The notes beneath the pieces are model-generated. The model saw only the letters and a program-made list of their open reading frames with translations, did no database searches and was not told the origin of the DNA. The position numbers were made by a program, and so were the translations under genes. 64,000 nucleotides of DNA from Massilia sp. YIM B02443 (GTDB lineage Bacteria > Pseudomonadota > Gammaproteobacteria > Burkholderiales > Burkholderiaceae_D). Position 1 is the stretch's first letter. The number at the start of each line of letters is the position of its first letter. The DNA lies in the NCBI RefSeq assembly GCF_030411955.1, contig NZ_JASNRA010000004.1:104096-168095 (forward strand), written 5' to 3'. This document shows, in pieces, positions 55,263 to 64,000 of this stretch.

Positions 55263-58112
55263 ATGATCGAAACCATCCTCACCCGCGATTTCGGCACGCC
55301 GGCCAAAGAGATCAACCTCGCCACCGAGATGATCACCCTCATCATCGACGGCGTGCAAGTCACCGTCCCGGCCGGAACCTCTCTGATGCGCGCGGCCGCC
55401 GAAAACAGCATCAACATCCCCAAGCTGTGCGCCACCGACAGCCTGGAGCCGTTCGGCTCATGCCGCCTGTGCCTGGTCGAGATCGAGGGCCGGCGCGGTT
55501 ATCCGGCCTCGTGCACGACGCCGGCCGAAGCGGGCATGGTGGTGCGCACCCAGTCGCCAAAGCTGCAGGAAGTGCGCAAGGGCGTGATGGAGCTGTACAT
55601 CTCCGACCACCCGCTCGACTGCCTGACCTGCCCCGCCAACGGCAACTGCGAGCTGCAGGACATGGCCGGCGTCACCGGCCTGCGTGAAGTACGCTACGGC
55701 TACGAGGGCGCCAACCACCTCAAGCTGAAGAAGGACGAGAGCAACCCCTACTTCACCTTCGATTCCTCGAAGTGCATCGTCTGCAACCGCTGCGTGCGCG
55801 CCTGCGAGGAAACGCAGGGCACCTTCGCGCTGACCATCTCGGGCCGCGGTTTCGACGCACGCGTGGCGGCCGGCCAGAGCGAACCGTTCATGCAGTCCGA
55901 ATGCGTCTCGTGCGGCGCCTGCGTCGAAGCCTGCCCTACCGCCACCCTCACCGAAAAGTCCGTGATCTGGCTCGGCCAGGCCGAGCACAGCATCACCACC
56001 ACGTGCGCCTATTGCGGCGTCGGTTGTTCGCTCAACGCCGAGATGAAAGGCAACCAGGTGGTGCGCATGGTGCCGGCCAAGGACGGCAAGGCGAATGAAG
56101 GCCATGCCTGCGTCAAGGGCCGCTTCGCCTGGGGCTATGCCACCCACAAAGACCGCATCCTGAAGCCCATGATCCGGTCGAAGATCACCGATCCGTGGAA
56201 GGAAGTGACGTGGGACGAAGCGCTCGACTATGCGGCGTCCGAATTCAAGCGCATCCAGGCCAAGCACGGCCGGGATTCGATTGGCGGCATCGTGTCGTCG
56301 CGTTGCACCAACGAGGAAGGCTACCTGGTGCAGAAGCTGGTGCGCGCCGCCTTCGGCAACAACAACGTCGATACCTGCGCTCGCGTGTGCCACTCGCCGA
56401 CCGGCTACGGCCTCAAGACGACGCTGGGCGAATCGGCCGGCACCCAGACCTTCAAGTCGGTCGAGAAATCCGACGTGATCCTGGTCATCGGCGCCAACCC
56501 GACCGACGGCCACCCGGTGTTCGCCTCGCGCATGAAGCGGCGCCTGCGCCAGGGCGCGCGCCTGATCGTGATCGACCCGCGCCGCATCGACCTGGTCAAG
56601 TCGCCGCACATCCGCGCCCACTACCACCTGCAGCTGCAGCCCGGCACCAACGTCGCGATCATCAGCGCGCTGGCGCACGTGATCGTGACCGAAGGGCTGA
56701 TGGCCAACGACTTCATCGCCGAGCGCTGCGACCTGCGCGCGTTCGAGCAGTGGCGCGAATTCGTGGCGCGGCCTGAAAACTCGCCGGAAGCGACGCAAGA
56801 GATCACCGGCGTGCCGGCGCAGCAGGTGCGCGAAGCGGCGCGCCTGTTCGCGCTGGGCGGCAACGGCGCCATCTTCTACGGCCTGGGCGTGACCGAACAC
56901 GCGCAGGGTTCGACCGCCGTGATGGGCATCGCCAACCTGGCGATGGCCACCGGTAACGTCGGGCGCGAGGGCGTCGGCGTCAATCCGCTGCGCGGCCAGA
57001 ACAACGTCCAGGGTTCGTGCGACATCGGCTCGTTCCCGCACGAGCTGCCGGGCTACCGCCATGTATCCGACACCACCGTGCGCACCCTGTTCGAGCAGGC
57101 CTGGGGCGTGCCGCTCCAGGCCGAGCCGGGCCTGCGCATTCCGAACATGTTCGAAGCGGCCCTCGACGGCAGCTTCATGGGCCTGTATTGCCAGGGCGAG
57201 GACATCGTCCAGTCCGACCCCAACACCCAGCACGTGACCTCGGCGCTCGAAGCCATGGAGTGCATCGTGGTGCAGGACATCTTCCTCAACGAGACCGCCA
57301 AGTATGCCCACGTGCTGCTGCCCGGTTCATCGTTCCTGGAAAAGGACGGCACGTTTACCAATGCCGAACGGCGCATCTCGCGCGTACGCAAGGTGATGCC
57401 GCCGCGCGCCGGCTATGCCGATTGGGAAGTCACGGTGGCGCTGTCCAACCGCCTGGGCTATCCGATGCACTACCGCCACCCGTCCGAGATCATGGATGAA
57501 ATCGCGCGCCTGACACCGACCTTCAGCGGCGTGAGCTACCGCCGGCTCGATGAACTGGGCAGCATCCAGTGGCCGTGCAACGACCATGCGCCGGAAGGCA
57601 CGCCGACCATGCACGTCGACGGCTTCGTGCGCGGCAAGGGGCGCTTCATCATCACCCAATACGTCGCCACCGACGAGAAGGTGACGCGCAAGTATCCGCT
57701 GATCCTCACCACCGGCCGCATCCTGTCGCAGTACAACGTCGGCGCCCAGACGCGCCGCACCGAGAACGTGCGCTGGCACGCCGAAGACCGGCTCGAGATC
57801 CATCCGCACGATGCGCAGGAACGCGGCATCGAGGATGGCCAGTGGGTCGGCATCCACAGCCGCGCCGGAGAGACCGTGCTGCGGGCAATGGTCACCGAAC
57901 GCATGCAGCCGGGCGTGGTCTACACCACCTTCCACTTCCCCGAGTCGGGCGCCAACGTGATCACCACCGAGAACTCCGACTGGGCCACCAACTGCCCCGA
58001 ATACAAGGTCACGGCGGTGCAGGTGATGCCGGTGCAGCAGCAGTCGGACTGGCAGCTGGAATATGCGCGCTTCAACCAGCTGCAGCTCGGATTGGCGGAG
58101 CCGGTCGCATGA
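55263..58112 (+). CDS. fdsA: NAD-linked formate dehydrogenase alpha (catalytic, Mo/bis-MGD) subunit
   Basis: 949 residues. An N-terminal NuoG-like part carries a [2Fe-2S] site (Cys56, 67, 70, 84), a His-Cys site (HPLDCLTCPANGNCELQ), and ferredoxin-type clusters (CIVCNRCVRACEE; CVSCGACVEACPT). The molybdopterin domain begins CAYCGVGCSLN and has catalytic Cys376 in CARVCHSPTGYGL (Cys, not Sec), NPTDGHPVFA, and the C-terminal molydop-binding module (YPLILTTGRILSQYNVGAQT). It oxidises formate to CO2 in the cytoplasm. AGGAG precedes the ATG at 55263. Its stop overlaps the fdhD start. Confidence 0.97.
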   Translation: MIETILTRDFGTPAKEINLATEMITLIIDGVQVTVPAGTSLMRAAAENSINIPKLCATDSLEPFGSCRLCLVEIEGRRGYPASCTTPAEAGMVVRTQSPKLQEVRKGVMELYISDHPLDCLTCPANGNCELQDMAGVTGLREVRYGYEGANHLKLKKDESNPYFTFDSSKCIVCNRCVRACEETQGTFALTISGRGFDARVAAGQSEPFMQSECVSCGACVEACPTATLTEKSVIWLGQAEHSITTTCAYCGVGCSLNAEMKGNQVVRMVPAKDGKANEGHACVKGRFAWGYATHKDRILKPMIRSKITDPWKEVTWDEALDYAASEFKRIQAKHGRDSIGGIVSSRCTNEEGYLVQKLVRAAFGNNNVDTCARVCHSPTGYGLKTTLGESAGTQTFKSVEKSDVILVIGANPTDGHPVFASRMKRRLRQGARLIVIDPRRIDLVKSPHIRAHYHLQLQPGTNVAIISALAHVIVTEGLMANDFIAERCDLRAFEQWREFVARPENSPEATQEITGVPAQQVREAARLFALGGNGAIFYGLGVTEHAQGSTAVMGIANLAMATGNVGREGVGVNPLRGQNNVQGSCDIGSFPHELPGYRHVSDTTVRTLFEQAWGVPLQAEPGLRIPNMFEAALDGSFMGLYCQGEDIVQSDPNTQHVTSALEAMECIVVQDIFLNETAKYAHVLLPGSSFLEKDGTFTNAERRISRVRKVMPPRAGYADWEVTVALSNRLGYPMHYRHPSEIMDEIARLTPTFSGVSYRRLDELGSIQWPCNDHAPEGTPTMHVDGFVRGKGRFIITQYVATDEKVTRKYPLILTTGRILSQYNVGAQTRRTENVRWHAEDRLEIHPHDAQERGIEDGQWVGIHSRAGETVLRAMVTERMQPGVVYTTFHFPESGANVITTENSDWATNCPEYKVTAVQVMPVQQQSDWQLEYARFNQLQLGLAEPVA

Positions 58113-58993
58113 CGTGCGCCGCCGACATGATTCTCGAGGCGGGGGTGGAGCCGGCCTTCCATCACGCGCCCAGTGCGCGCATGGCGGTGGCGCGCATGGG
58201 CCGCGGCGCGCCATCCTCGCCGTCCGCGCCGACCGGCGACCTGCAGGCCGAGGACGAGCTGGCCGAGGAAGTGCCGGTCGCGCTCGAGTACAACGGCGTC
58301 GCGCACGCGGTGATGCTGGCCACGCCCGGCGACCTGGAGGAATTCGCGCTCGGCTTTTCGCTCAGCGAAGGCATCCTGGCCTCGCCGGCCGAGTTCTACG
58401 GGGTCGAGATCGAGCACGGCGCGGCCGGTATCACCGCCCGCATCGACATCGCCGCCGGCGCCTTCATGCGGCTCAAGGAGCGGCGCCGGGCGCTGGCGGG
58501 TCGCACCGGCTGCGGCCTGTGCGGCGTCGACAGCCTGGCCCAGGTGATCCGACCCCTGCCCTGCCTGGCGCCGACGCGGGCGCTGTCCGGCGCGGCGATC
58601 CGGCGCGCCCTGGCCCAGGTGCGGCAGGAGCAGCCGCTCAACCGCCTCACCGGCGCCACCCACGCGGCGCTGTGGTGCGGCCGGGACGGCGTGCCGCGCG
58701 CGGCGTTCGAGGATGTCGGCCGGCACAACGCGCTCGACAAATTGATCGGCGGCCTGCACGCCGCCGGCGCCGACCTGGGCGACGGCTTTTGCCTGATCAC
58801 CAGCCGCGCCAGCGTCGAGATGGTGCAGAAGGCCGCCACGGTCGGCATCGCCGCCATGGTGGCGATTTCCGCGCCGACCGCGCTGGCCGTGCGTACTGCG
58901 CTCGAGTGCGGCATGACCCTGGTCGCCTTTGCCCGCGGCGACAACTTCGTCGCCTACGCGCATGGCGTCAACATCGACATGGAGTCCGCATGA
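58109..58993 (+). CDS. fdhD: Formate dehydrogenase accessory sulfurtransferase FdhD
   Basis: 294 residues. It carries sulfur from a desulfurase to the molybdenum cofactor of formate dehydrogenase. The redox CxxC loop is TGCGLCGVDS (Cys135, Cys138). Other conserved parts are LATPGDLEEFALGFSLSEGI, EDVGRHNALDKLIGG, and LITSRASVEMVQKAATVGIA. Starts within the fdsA stop (ATGA) and itself overlaps fdsD, so accessory and structural genes are co-translated. Confidence 0.96.
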   Translation: MTCAADMILEAGVEPAFHHAPSARMAVARMGRGAPSSPSAPTGDLQAEDELAEEVPVALEYNGVAHAVMLATPGDLEEFALGFSLSEGILASPAEFYGVEIEHGAAGITARIDIAAGAFMRLKERRRALAGRTGCGLCGVDSLAQVIRPLPCLAPTRALSGAAIRRALAQVRQEQPLNRLTGATHAALWCGRDGVPRAAFEDVGRHNALDKLIGGLHAAGADLGDGFCLITSRASVEMVQKAATVGIAAMVAISAPTALAVRTALECGMTLVAFARGDNFVAYAHGVNIDMESA

Positions 58994-59244
58994 ACATCGA
59001 CAACCTGGTCACCATGGCCAACCAGATCGGCGCCTTCTTCGAGTCCTACCCGGACCAGCGCGAAGGCCGCACCGAGATCGCCAACCACCTGCAGCGCTTC
59101 TGGGCGCCGCGCATGCGCAGCCAGCTGTTTTCGCACATCGACAACGAAGAGGGCGAAGGACTGCGCCCGATCGTGATCGACGCCCTGCTGGAGCACCGGC
59201 GCGAGCACATGCCGCCACCGCCGCCGGGTGGCGACGCCGGTTGA
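58990..59244 (+). CDS. fdsD: Formate dehydrogenase delta subunit
   Basis: 84 residues. The FdsD pattern is visible: NLVTMANQIGAFFESYPDQR, then EIANHLQRFWAPRMRSQLFS. A Pro-rich end (PPPPPGG) follows. FdsD is needed for full activity of this NAD-linked enzyme class. The ATG overlaps the fdhD stop. Confidence 0.93.
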   Translation: MNIDNLVTMANQIGAFFESYPDQREGRTEIANHLQRFWAPRMRSQLFSHIDNEEGEGLRPIVIDALLEHRREHMPPPPPGGDAG

Positions 59245-59286
59245 TTCACACTCCCGGCAGGCGCGGCGAGCTTGCCGGCTTCGGTG

Positions 59287-59709
59287 CTACGCCTGCGCCG
59301 TCTCCAACTGCGCCAGGCGCGCCCTCAGCTTGCGCTCTTCGCTCCAGCGTTCGGTCTCGTCGCGCACCAGGGCGACGATCGCCGACACCTCGCCGTTCGA
59401 TCCGTGCAGCAGCGCCACGGTGAACGCGATCGACAAGGGTTTGCCTTCCTTGTGCAGCGCCGGCACCCGCAGCAGGTCGGCCCCGTAGCGTGTCTGGCCG
59501 GTGGCCATGGTCTTGTGGTAGCCGTCCCAGTGACGGTCGCGCTGGCGCTGCGGCACGATCAGGTCCAGCGACTGTCCGATGGCCTCGTTCTCGGCAAAGC
59601 CGAAGATGCGGGTCGCGGCCGCGTTCCAGAAAGTGATCTTGCCGCTCGTGTCGCTGACGATCACACCGTCGCCCAGCGCATGGAGCAGTTGTTCGAAATC
59701 GATTTGCAT
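59287..59709 (-). CDS. Stand-alone PAS domain protein
   Basis: 140 residues, essentially one PAS domain with C-terminal helix and no output domain. PAS features: LLHALGDGVIVSDTSGKITF, WNAAATRIFGFAENEAIGQS, and a C-terminal IVALVRDETERWSEERKLRA helix. It could bind a small ligand or partner another protein. It lies 81 bp after frc in the same direction, so it may be transcribed with the oxalate genes. A signalling partner is not visible. Confidence 0.85.
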   Translation of the reverse strand: MQIDFEQLLHALGDGVIVSDTSGKITFWNAAATRIFGFAENEAIGQSLDLIVPQRQRDRHWDGYHKTMATGQTRYGADLLRVPALHKEGKPLSIAFTVALLHGSNGEVSAIVALVRDETERWSEERKLRARLAQLETAQA

Positions 59710-59790
59710 GGATATTCCTTCCCCAAAAAGCGAATGCGCGTCGCAAACAGCCGACGCGCACCAGACTCCGTTATCCGGGCAGGCCCGGGA

Positions 59791-61041
59791 TCAGACCACG
59801 TTCTGCTCGTGCAGGGCCGCGATCTGCTGCGAGCTGTAGCCGAGGCCTTCCAGCACTTCGTCGGTGTGCTCGCCCAGCAGCGGCGAACCGGTGATCTCGA
59901 CCTTCATGTCCGAGAACTTGATCGGGCTGCCCACGGTCAGGTAGGTACCGCGTTCCTTGTGCTGGACCTCGGCGATCGTGCCGCTGGCGCGCAGCGACGG
60001 ATCGTTGGCGATTTCCTTCATCGTCAACACCGGCGAGCACGGGATGTCGAACTTGCGCAGGATGTCGACCGCTTCGAACTTGGTCTTGTCCTTGAGCCAC
60101 TCTTCGATGGTGCCGAAGATGGCGAAGATCTTGTCCTGGCGCGCGCCGGCCGTCATGTACGCCGGGTCGTCGATCCACTCTTCCTTGCCGATCGCCTTGC
60201 AGATCGGCGCCCAGGCGTGGCCCTGGATGGTGAAGTAGATGTAGGCGTTGGGGTCGGTCTCCCAGCCCTTGCACTTGAGCACCCATCCCGGCTGGCCGCC
60301 GCCGCCGGCATTGCCGCCGCGCGGCACCACGTCGGAGAAGCTGCCGTGCGGGTATTGCGGATACTCTTCCAGGTAGCCGACCCGGTCCAGGCGCTGCTGG
60401 TCGCGCAGCTTGACCCGGCACAGGTTGAGCACGCTGTCCTGCATCGAGACCGCCACCTTCTGGCCCTTGCCGGTGGTGTCGCGCGCGCGCAGCGCGGTCA
60501 GGATGCCGATTGCCAGGTGCATGCCGGTATTGCTGTCGCCCAGCGCGGCGGCGCTGACGGTCGGTGGGCCGTCGTCGAAGCCGGTGGTCGAGGCCGCGCC
60601 GCCGGCGCACTGCGCCACGTTCTCGTAGACCTTCAGGTCTTCGTAGTGGTGGCCGTCGCTGAAGCCCTTCACCGAGGCCACGATCATGCCCGGGTTCATT
60701 TCCTTGATGTGTTCCCAGGTAAAGCCCATGCGGTCCAGCGCGCCCGGGCCGAAGTTCTCGACCAGCACGTCCGACTCCTTGATCAACTTGGTCAGGATTT
60801 CCTTGCCTTCGGGCTTCTTGGTATCCAGCGTCAGCGAGCGCTTGTTACTGTTGAGCATGGTGAAGTACAGGGCGTCGACGCCCGGGATGTCGCGCAGCTG
60901 CGAGCGGGTGACGTCGCCGGCGCCGGGACGCTCGACCTTGATCACGTCGGCGCCGAACCAGGCCAGCAGCTGGGTGCAGGCCGGACCGGCCTGGACGTGG
61001 GTGAAGTCGATGATCTTGATACCTTCGAGTGGCTTGCTCAT
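59791..61041 (-). CDS. frc: Formyl-CoA:oxalate CoA-transferase
   Basis: 416 residues, class III CoA-transferase. It moves CoA from formyl-CoA to oxalate. The start [20 protein letters not shown], the [20 protein letters not shown] segment and [12 protein letters not shown] agree with the family. Asp169 in that motif occupies the position of the catalytic Asp169 known for Oxalobacter Frc. It pairs with Oxc 90 bp upstream in the same direction. Confidence 0.97.
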   Translation of the reverse strand: MSKPLEGIKIIDFTHVQAGPACTQLLAWFGADVIKVERPGAGDVTRSQLRDIPGVDALYFTMLNSNKRSLTLDTKKPEGKEILTKLIKESDVLVENFGPGALDRMGFTWEHIKEMNPGMIVASVKGFSDGHHYEDLKVYENVAQCAGGAASTTGFDDGPPTVSAAALGDSNTGMHLAIGILTALRARDTTGKGQKVAVSMQDSVLNLCRVKLRDQQRLDRVGYLEEYPQYPHGSFSDVVPRGGNAGGGGQPGWVLKCKGWETDPNAYIYFTIQGHAWAPICKAIGKEEWIDDPAYMTAGARQDKIFAIFGTIEEWLKDKTKFEAVDILRKFDIPCSPVLTMKEIANDPSLRASGTIAEVQHKERGTYLTVGSPIKFSDMKVEITGSPLLGEHTDEVLEGLGYSSQQIAALHEQNVV

Positions 61042-61131
61042 GATGTCAGTCTCCTTTTTGTTGATCGGATGGCGCGGCCGTCCGGCGCGCTGGCAGAACC
61101 ACGCGCGCCGGCGGTTGTGCGATTCACTGGG

Positions 61132-62838
61132 TCACTTCTTGGCGCCGCTTTGCGGATTCAGATTGGTCAGGCGGCCGCTCTCGGTGCCGGCGGTCTCGTC
61201 GATCACGGCATTGATCAGGGCCGGCTTGCCGGCGGCAATCGCCTCGTTCAGGGCGCGGGTCAGCTCTTCCGGCGTGGTGGCGTGGTAGCCGATGCCGCCG
61301 AAGGCCTCGATCATCTTGTCGTAGCGCGCGTTCTTGACGAACACGGTCGGGGCCACGTCCTTGCCCCCGGTCGGATTCACATCGGTGCCGCGGTACACGC
61401 CGTTGTTGTTGAAGATGATGGTCGTGACCGGCAATTCGTAGCGGCAGATGGTCTCGAGTTCCATGCCGCTGAAGCCGAACGCGCTGTCGCCTTCGATCGC
61501 CACCACCGGCTTGCCGCTGACCACGGCGGCGCCGATTGCGTAGCCCATGCCGATGCCCATGATGCCCCAGGTGCCGGAGTCGAACCGCTTGCGCGGCTGG
61601 TACTGGTCGATGATGCTGCGCGCATAGTCGAGGGTATTCGCGCCTTCGTTGACCAGGTTGATGTCCGGATGCTGCTTGAGCACCTCGCGGATCGCGCCCA
61701 GGGCGGTGTGGAAGTTCATTGGCGCCACGTCGCGGCTCAGTTGCGCCGCCATCTTCGCCATGTTCTGTTCCTTGCGCTCGGCGATCGGGCCGAGCCATTC
61801 CTGGTCCGGCTTGGCGATCCCGGCGCCGTCCAGGCCATCGAGCAGGGCCGCCACGCACGAGCCGATGTCGCCGATCAGCGGCGCGGCGATCGCCACGTTG
61901 CTGTCGATCTCGGTCGGCGAGATGTCGATCTGGACGAACTGCTTGGGCTTGCCCCAGGTCTTGCCCTTGCCGTGCGACAGCAGCCAGTTCAGGCGCGCGC
62001 CGATCAGCACCACCACGTCCGCTTCGGCCAGCACGTAGGAGCGCGCCGCCGAGGCGGATTGAGGATGGGTATCAGGCAGCAGACCCTTGGCCATCGACAT
62101 CGGCAGGTAGGGAATGCCGGTGCGCTCGACCAGGGCGCGGATGTCTTCGTCGGCCTGGGCATAGGCGGCGCCCTTGCCGAGCAGGATCAGCGGCTTTTTG
62201 GCGCCCTTGAGGAGTTCCAGCGCGCGCTGCACCGAATCCGGGGCCGGCAGCTGGCGCGGCACCGGGTCGACCACCTTGACCAGCGAGCGCTTGCCGTGGC
62301 CGGCCTCGATCGTCTGCGACAGCAGCTGGGCCGGCAGGTCGAGATAGACGCCGCCCGGGCGGCCCGAGACGGCGGCACGGATCGCGCGCGCGACACCGAT
62401 GCCGATGTCCTCGGCCTTGTTGATGCGGTAGGAAGCCTTGGCGTAGGGCTTGGCCGCGTTGAGCTGGTCCATCTCTTCGTAGTCGCCCTGCTGCAGGTCG
62501 ACGATCTCGCGCTCGCTCGAGCCGGAAATGAGGATCATCGGGAAGCAGTTGGTGGTGGCGTTGGCCAGCGCCGTCAGGCCGTTGAGGAAGCCCGGCGCCG
62601 ACACCGTCAGGCAGATGCCCGGCTTTTGCGTCATGTATCCGGCAATTGCCGCGGCATTGCCCGCATTCTGTTCATGACGAAAGCCGATGAAACGCATGCC
62701 TTCGGCCTGTGCCAGGCGCGCCAGGTCGGTAATCGGGATGCCGACCAGGCCGAAGATCGTATCGATGTCGTTGTGTTTCAACGCATCGATTACCAGGTGG
62801 AAGCCGTCGGTCACGTCCACCGAAACTTGGTTTGTCAT
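61132..62838 (-). CDS. oxc: Oxalyl-CoA decarboxylase
   Basis: 568 residues, thiamine-diphosphate enzyme. The pyrophosphate glutamate is Glu56 in [20 protein letters not shown]. The TPP/Mg2+ site is [20 protein letters not shown] followed by [13 protein letters not shown]. It decarboxylates oxalyl-CoA to formyl-CoA and CO2. The C-terminal end ([13 protein letters not shown]) is as in related enzymes. It is divergent from a Crp/Fnr regulator with a palindrome between them. Confidence 0.97.
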   Translation of the reverse strand: MTNQVSVDVTDGFHLVIDALKHNDIDTIFGLVGIPITDLARLAQAEGMRFIGFRHEQNAGNAAAIAGYMTQKPGICLTVSAPGFLNGLTALANATTNCFPMILISGSSEREIVDLQQGDYEEMDQLNAAKPYAKASYRINKAEDIGIGVARAIRAAVSGRPGGVYLDLPAQLLSQTIEAGHGKRSLVKVVDPVPRQLPAPDSVQRALELLKGAKKPLILLGKGAAYAQADEDIRALVERTGIPYLPMSMAKGLLPDTHPQSASAARSYVLAEADVVVLIGARLNWLLSHGKGKTWGKPKQFVQIDISPTEIDSNVAIAAPLIGDIGSCVAALLDGLDGAGIAKPDQEWLGPIAERKEQNMAKMAAQLSRDVAPMNFHTALGAIREVLKQHPDINLVNEGANTLDYARSIIDQYQPRKRFDSGTWGIMGIGMGYAIGAAVVSGKPVVAIEGDSAFGFSGMELETICRYELPVTTIIFNNNGVYRGTDVNPTGGKDVAPTVFVKNARYDKMIEAFGGIGYHATTPEELTRALNEAIAAGKPALINAVIDETAGTESGRLTNLNPQSGAKK

Positions 62839-62923
62839 TGATGTCTCCAGTGATTTTCGATCCGGGCAACTACGCCATGTGCCACCCTCGAATCATCATA
62901 TCCAGCCAGCCTGATTTGTCTCA

Positions 62924-62937
62924 TTGACCATGGTCAA
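62924..62937. promoter_or_regulatory. Perfect palindrome between oxc and the Crp/Fnr gene
   Basis: TTGACCATGGTCAA is a perfect 14-bp palindrome in the 130-bp gap between the divergent genes. Its TTGAC...GTCAA half-sites resemble FNR-type boxes (TTGAT-N4-ATCAA), so it is a good candidate operator for the adjacent regulator, controlling oxc-frc and itself. Confidence 0.75.
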
Positions 62938-62968
62938 TTTTGGCCGCATGATGAGAGAATCTCGCTAA

Positions 62969-63589
62969 ATGGCTGCGTTCATGACGACGATTGCAAATCA
63001 CTCGGAACGGAACATCATCCGTCTTCAGCTGAAGCAAAATGTGGTTCTCAAGGAATTACGCGACAGCGAGATGGCCGCGCTCGAGCCTTATCTGACGATC
63101 GAGAACCATCAAAAAGGTGATTTGCTTGTGAACCAGGGCGTTCACGAAATGTCACAGTATTTCATTCTCGACGGGATACTTAAACGCCAGGTCACCAACC
63201 AGGAAGCGAAGGAAATGATCCTGCGCTTTTCGGCCGAGCGCGATATCGAGACCAGCTACGCCGCCTGGTGCCTCAAGACGCCGACACCGTACAGCATCGC
63301 CTGCGTCACCAAGGCGCGGGTGGCGCGCATGCCGCTGCCGCAGTGGGTCGATTACCTGCGCAGTCATAGCACCGTGAAGCAGGCGTTCGAATTCGAGGTG
63401 ATGAATCTGATGAGCAGCATCATGGCGCATACGATTACGCTGCATTTGCTGGATGCGCCGGGGCGCGTGCATCGCTTCATGCGCAAGTATCCGGATTTGT
63501 TCGAGCGGCTGCCGAAGAAGGAACTGGCGTCGTATTTGAATTTGTCGCCGGAGACCTTGAGCCGGTTGAAGAATCGCGGGAAGATCTGA
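62969..63589 (+). CDS. Crp/Fnr family regulator of the oxalate genes
   Basis: 206 residues. A cyclic-nucleotide-binding-like beta-barrel (ENHQKGDLLVNQGVHEMSQY; DGILKRQVTNQEAKEMILRF) is followed by a winged helix (PKKELASYLNLSPETLSRLK). No N-terminal Cys cluster is present, so it is not an oxygen-sensing Fnr. The cNMP pocket Arg/Ser pair is not evident, so the ligand is unknown. ATG 62969 is used; 62981 is an alternative. Confidence 0.88.
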   Translation: MAAFMTTIANHSERNIIRLQLKQNVVLKELRDSEMAALEPYLTIENHQKGDLLVNQGVHEMSQYFILDGILKRQVTNQEAKEMILRFSAERDIETSYAAWCLKTPTPYSIACVTKARVARMPLPQWVDYLRSHSTVKQAFEFEVMNLMSSIMAHTITLHLLDAPGRVHRFMRKYPDLFERLPKKELASYLNLSPETLSRLKNRGKI

Positions 63590-63626
63590 AGAATCAGCGA
63601 AGTTTCTTTCTTCGTTAGCATCAGCA

Positions 63627-63714
63627 CGTCGCCCCCGCGAAGGCGGGGGTCCAATTTCTGCTTGCGTTATCGCGACGCTTGCAAACTTGGGCCCCCGCCT
63701 TCGCGGGGGCGACG
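63627..63714. repeat. Bipartite palindromic (REP-like) repeat, copy 2
   Basis: Arms of 28 bases (63627-63654 and 63687-63714) match at 27 positions and are built on CCCCCGCGAAGGCGGGGG. It shares the arm design of the element at 43398-43500. It lies 38 bp after the Crp/Fnr stop and is followed by a T run, so it may serve as terminator. Confidence 0.85.
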
Positions 63715-63792
63715 GTTTTTCAGCCACAAAAGAATGGGGGGGGCGGATGGTGAACCCGTCCATCCGACACCCGGAACGTTCTCGACAACCGA

Positions 63793-64000
63793 TCAAGCCG
63801 TGGCCAGCTTCTGCAACCGCACCCCGCCCCGTTCCTCGGTCATGGTCTGCTCCAGCAATTTCACCATCGCATAGGCCGAATCGATATGCGGCGTGGGTGT
63901 CCCGGTCATGCGCGCCAGTTCGATCACCGAGCCGACCAGGGCGTCGATTTCCGGCCCCCGGCCCGCTTCCACGTCCTGCAGCATCGAGGTCTTGTGCTTG
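63793..64000 (-). CDS. panE: Ketopantoate reductase (PanE/ApbA) C-terminus, 5' part outside window
   Basis: The open frame runs off the right edge (about 69 residues seen). KHKTSMLQDVEAGRGPEIDA and GTPTPHIDSAYAMVKLLEQT are the C-terminal ketopantoate reductase signatures: the SMLQD-x-E-x-GR block and the P-H-x-x-x-x-YA element. The enzyme reduces 2-dehydropantoate with NADPH. Other members of the family act on different 2-oxoacids, so the exact substrate is open. Confidence 0.85.
   Translation of the reverse strand, partial: KHKTSMLQDVEAGRGPEIDALVGSVIELARMTGTPTPHIDSAYAMVKLLEQTMTEERGGVRLQKLATA

Noticed and set aside
55263..58112. Selenocysteine in FdsA
   Set aside because: The catalytic position is encoded by TGC, and no in-frame TGA occurs there.
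59272..62841. A 1189-codon plus-strand frame opposite PAS, frc and oxc
   Set aside because: The minus strand encodes well-known families with conserved active sites; the plus frame has none.

Overview
The window looks like a chromosomal segment of a high-GC betaproteobacterium of the family Oxalobacteraceae, most like Massilia or a close relative. This rests on three things: the exosortase-B/EpsDEFGHI exopolysaccharide locus, the exbB-exbD-lpxK-trm112-kdsB-adk block divergent from xseA-sodB, and the formate dehydrogenase plus oxalate catabolic genes. The genus is an inference; no rRNA gene is present.

Layout. (1) 1-883: glycosyltransferase cut by the left edge, followed by an MgtC-like protein and a VOC protein. 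(2) 2134-23187, almost all on the minus strand: a complete exopolysaccharide assembly locus. In transcription order it holds a CPBP protease, the EpsL outer-membrane beta-barrel, the initiating sugar-phosphate transferase, gmd and fcl (GDP-L-fucose), EpsD, EpsE, EpsF, EpsG, exosortase XrtB, EpsI, Wzy-like, Wzx-like, two glycosyltransferases, a secreted heparinase-like lyase and a branching-type glycosyltransferase. Several genes are translationally coupled. (3) 23227-25450: ABC-F ATPase Uup and tRNA-Arg(CCU). (4) 25537-31825: type VI secretion cargo module of VgrG, Tle-type lipase, Tli lipoprotein and a frameshifted PAAR gene. (5) 32198-39634: MarR regulator, remnant of an acyl-CoA ligase, response regulator with a pseudo-HPt domain, giant hybrid histidine kinase, patatin, and a frameshifted small membrane protein. 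(6) 39846-43214: gamma-glutamyltransferase, an HSD10-type dehydrogenase with a LiuR-like operator, and a secreted low-complexity protein. (7) 43552-47431: adk, kdsB, trm112, lpxK, exbD, exbB. (8) 47432-48505: a kilobase without a convincing gene. It carries six copies of a bipartite repeat, each with a DnaA-box-like 9-mer and a second motif exactly 45 nt downstream. (9) 48506-51967: xseA, sodB, and an HxlR/SDR divergent pair. (10) 51994-63589: a compact oxalate-to-CO2 island. It has a ModE-like regulator divergent from fdsGBA-fdhD-fdsD, then PAS protein, frc and oxc, and a divergent Crp/Fnr regulator with a perfect palindrome between it and oxc. (11) The right edge cuts a PanE-type ketopantoate reductase.

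How it works together. The Eps locus should make, polymerise, export and possibly trim a fucose-containing polysaccharide, with XrtB as its sorting enzyme. In the oxalate island, Frc and Oxc turn oxalate into formate and CO2, and the NAD-linked molybdenum formate dehydrogenase oxidises the formate to CO2 and NADH.

The least explained element is the DnaA-box repeat array at 47504-48368. Two single-base frameshifts, both in short G runs, could be real decay or base-calling errors.
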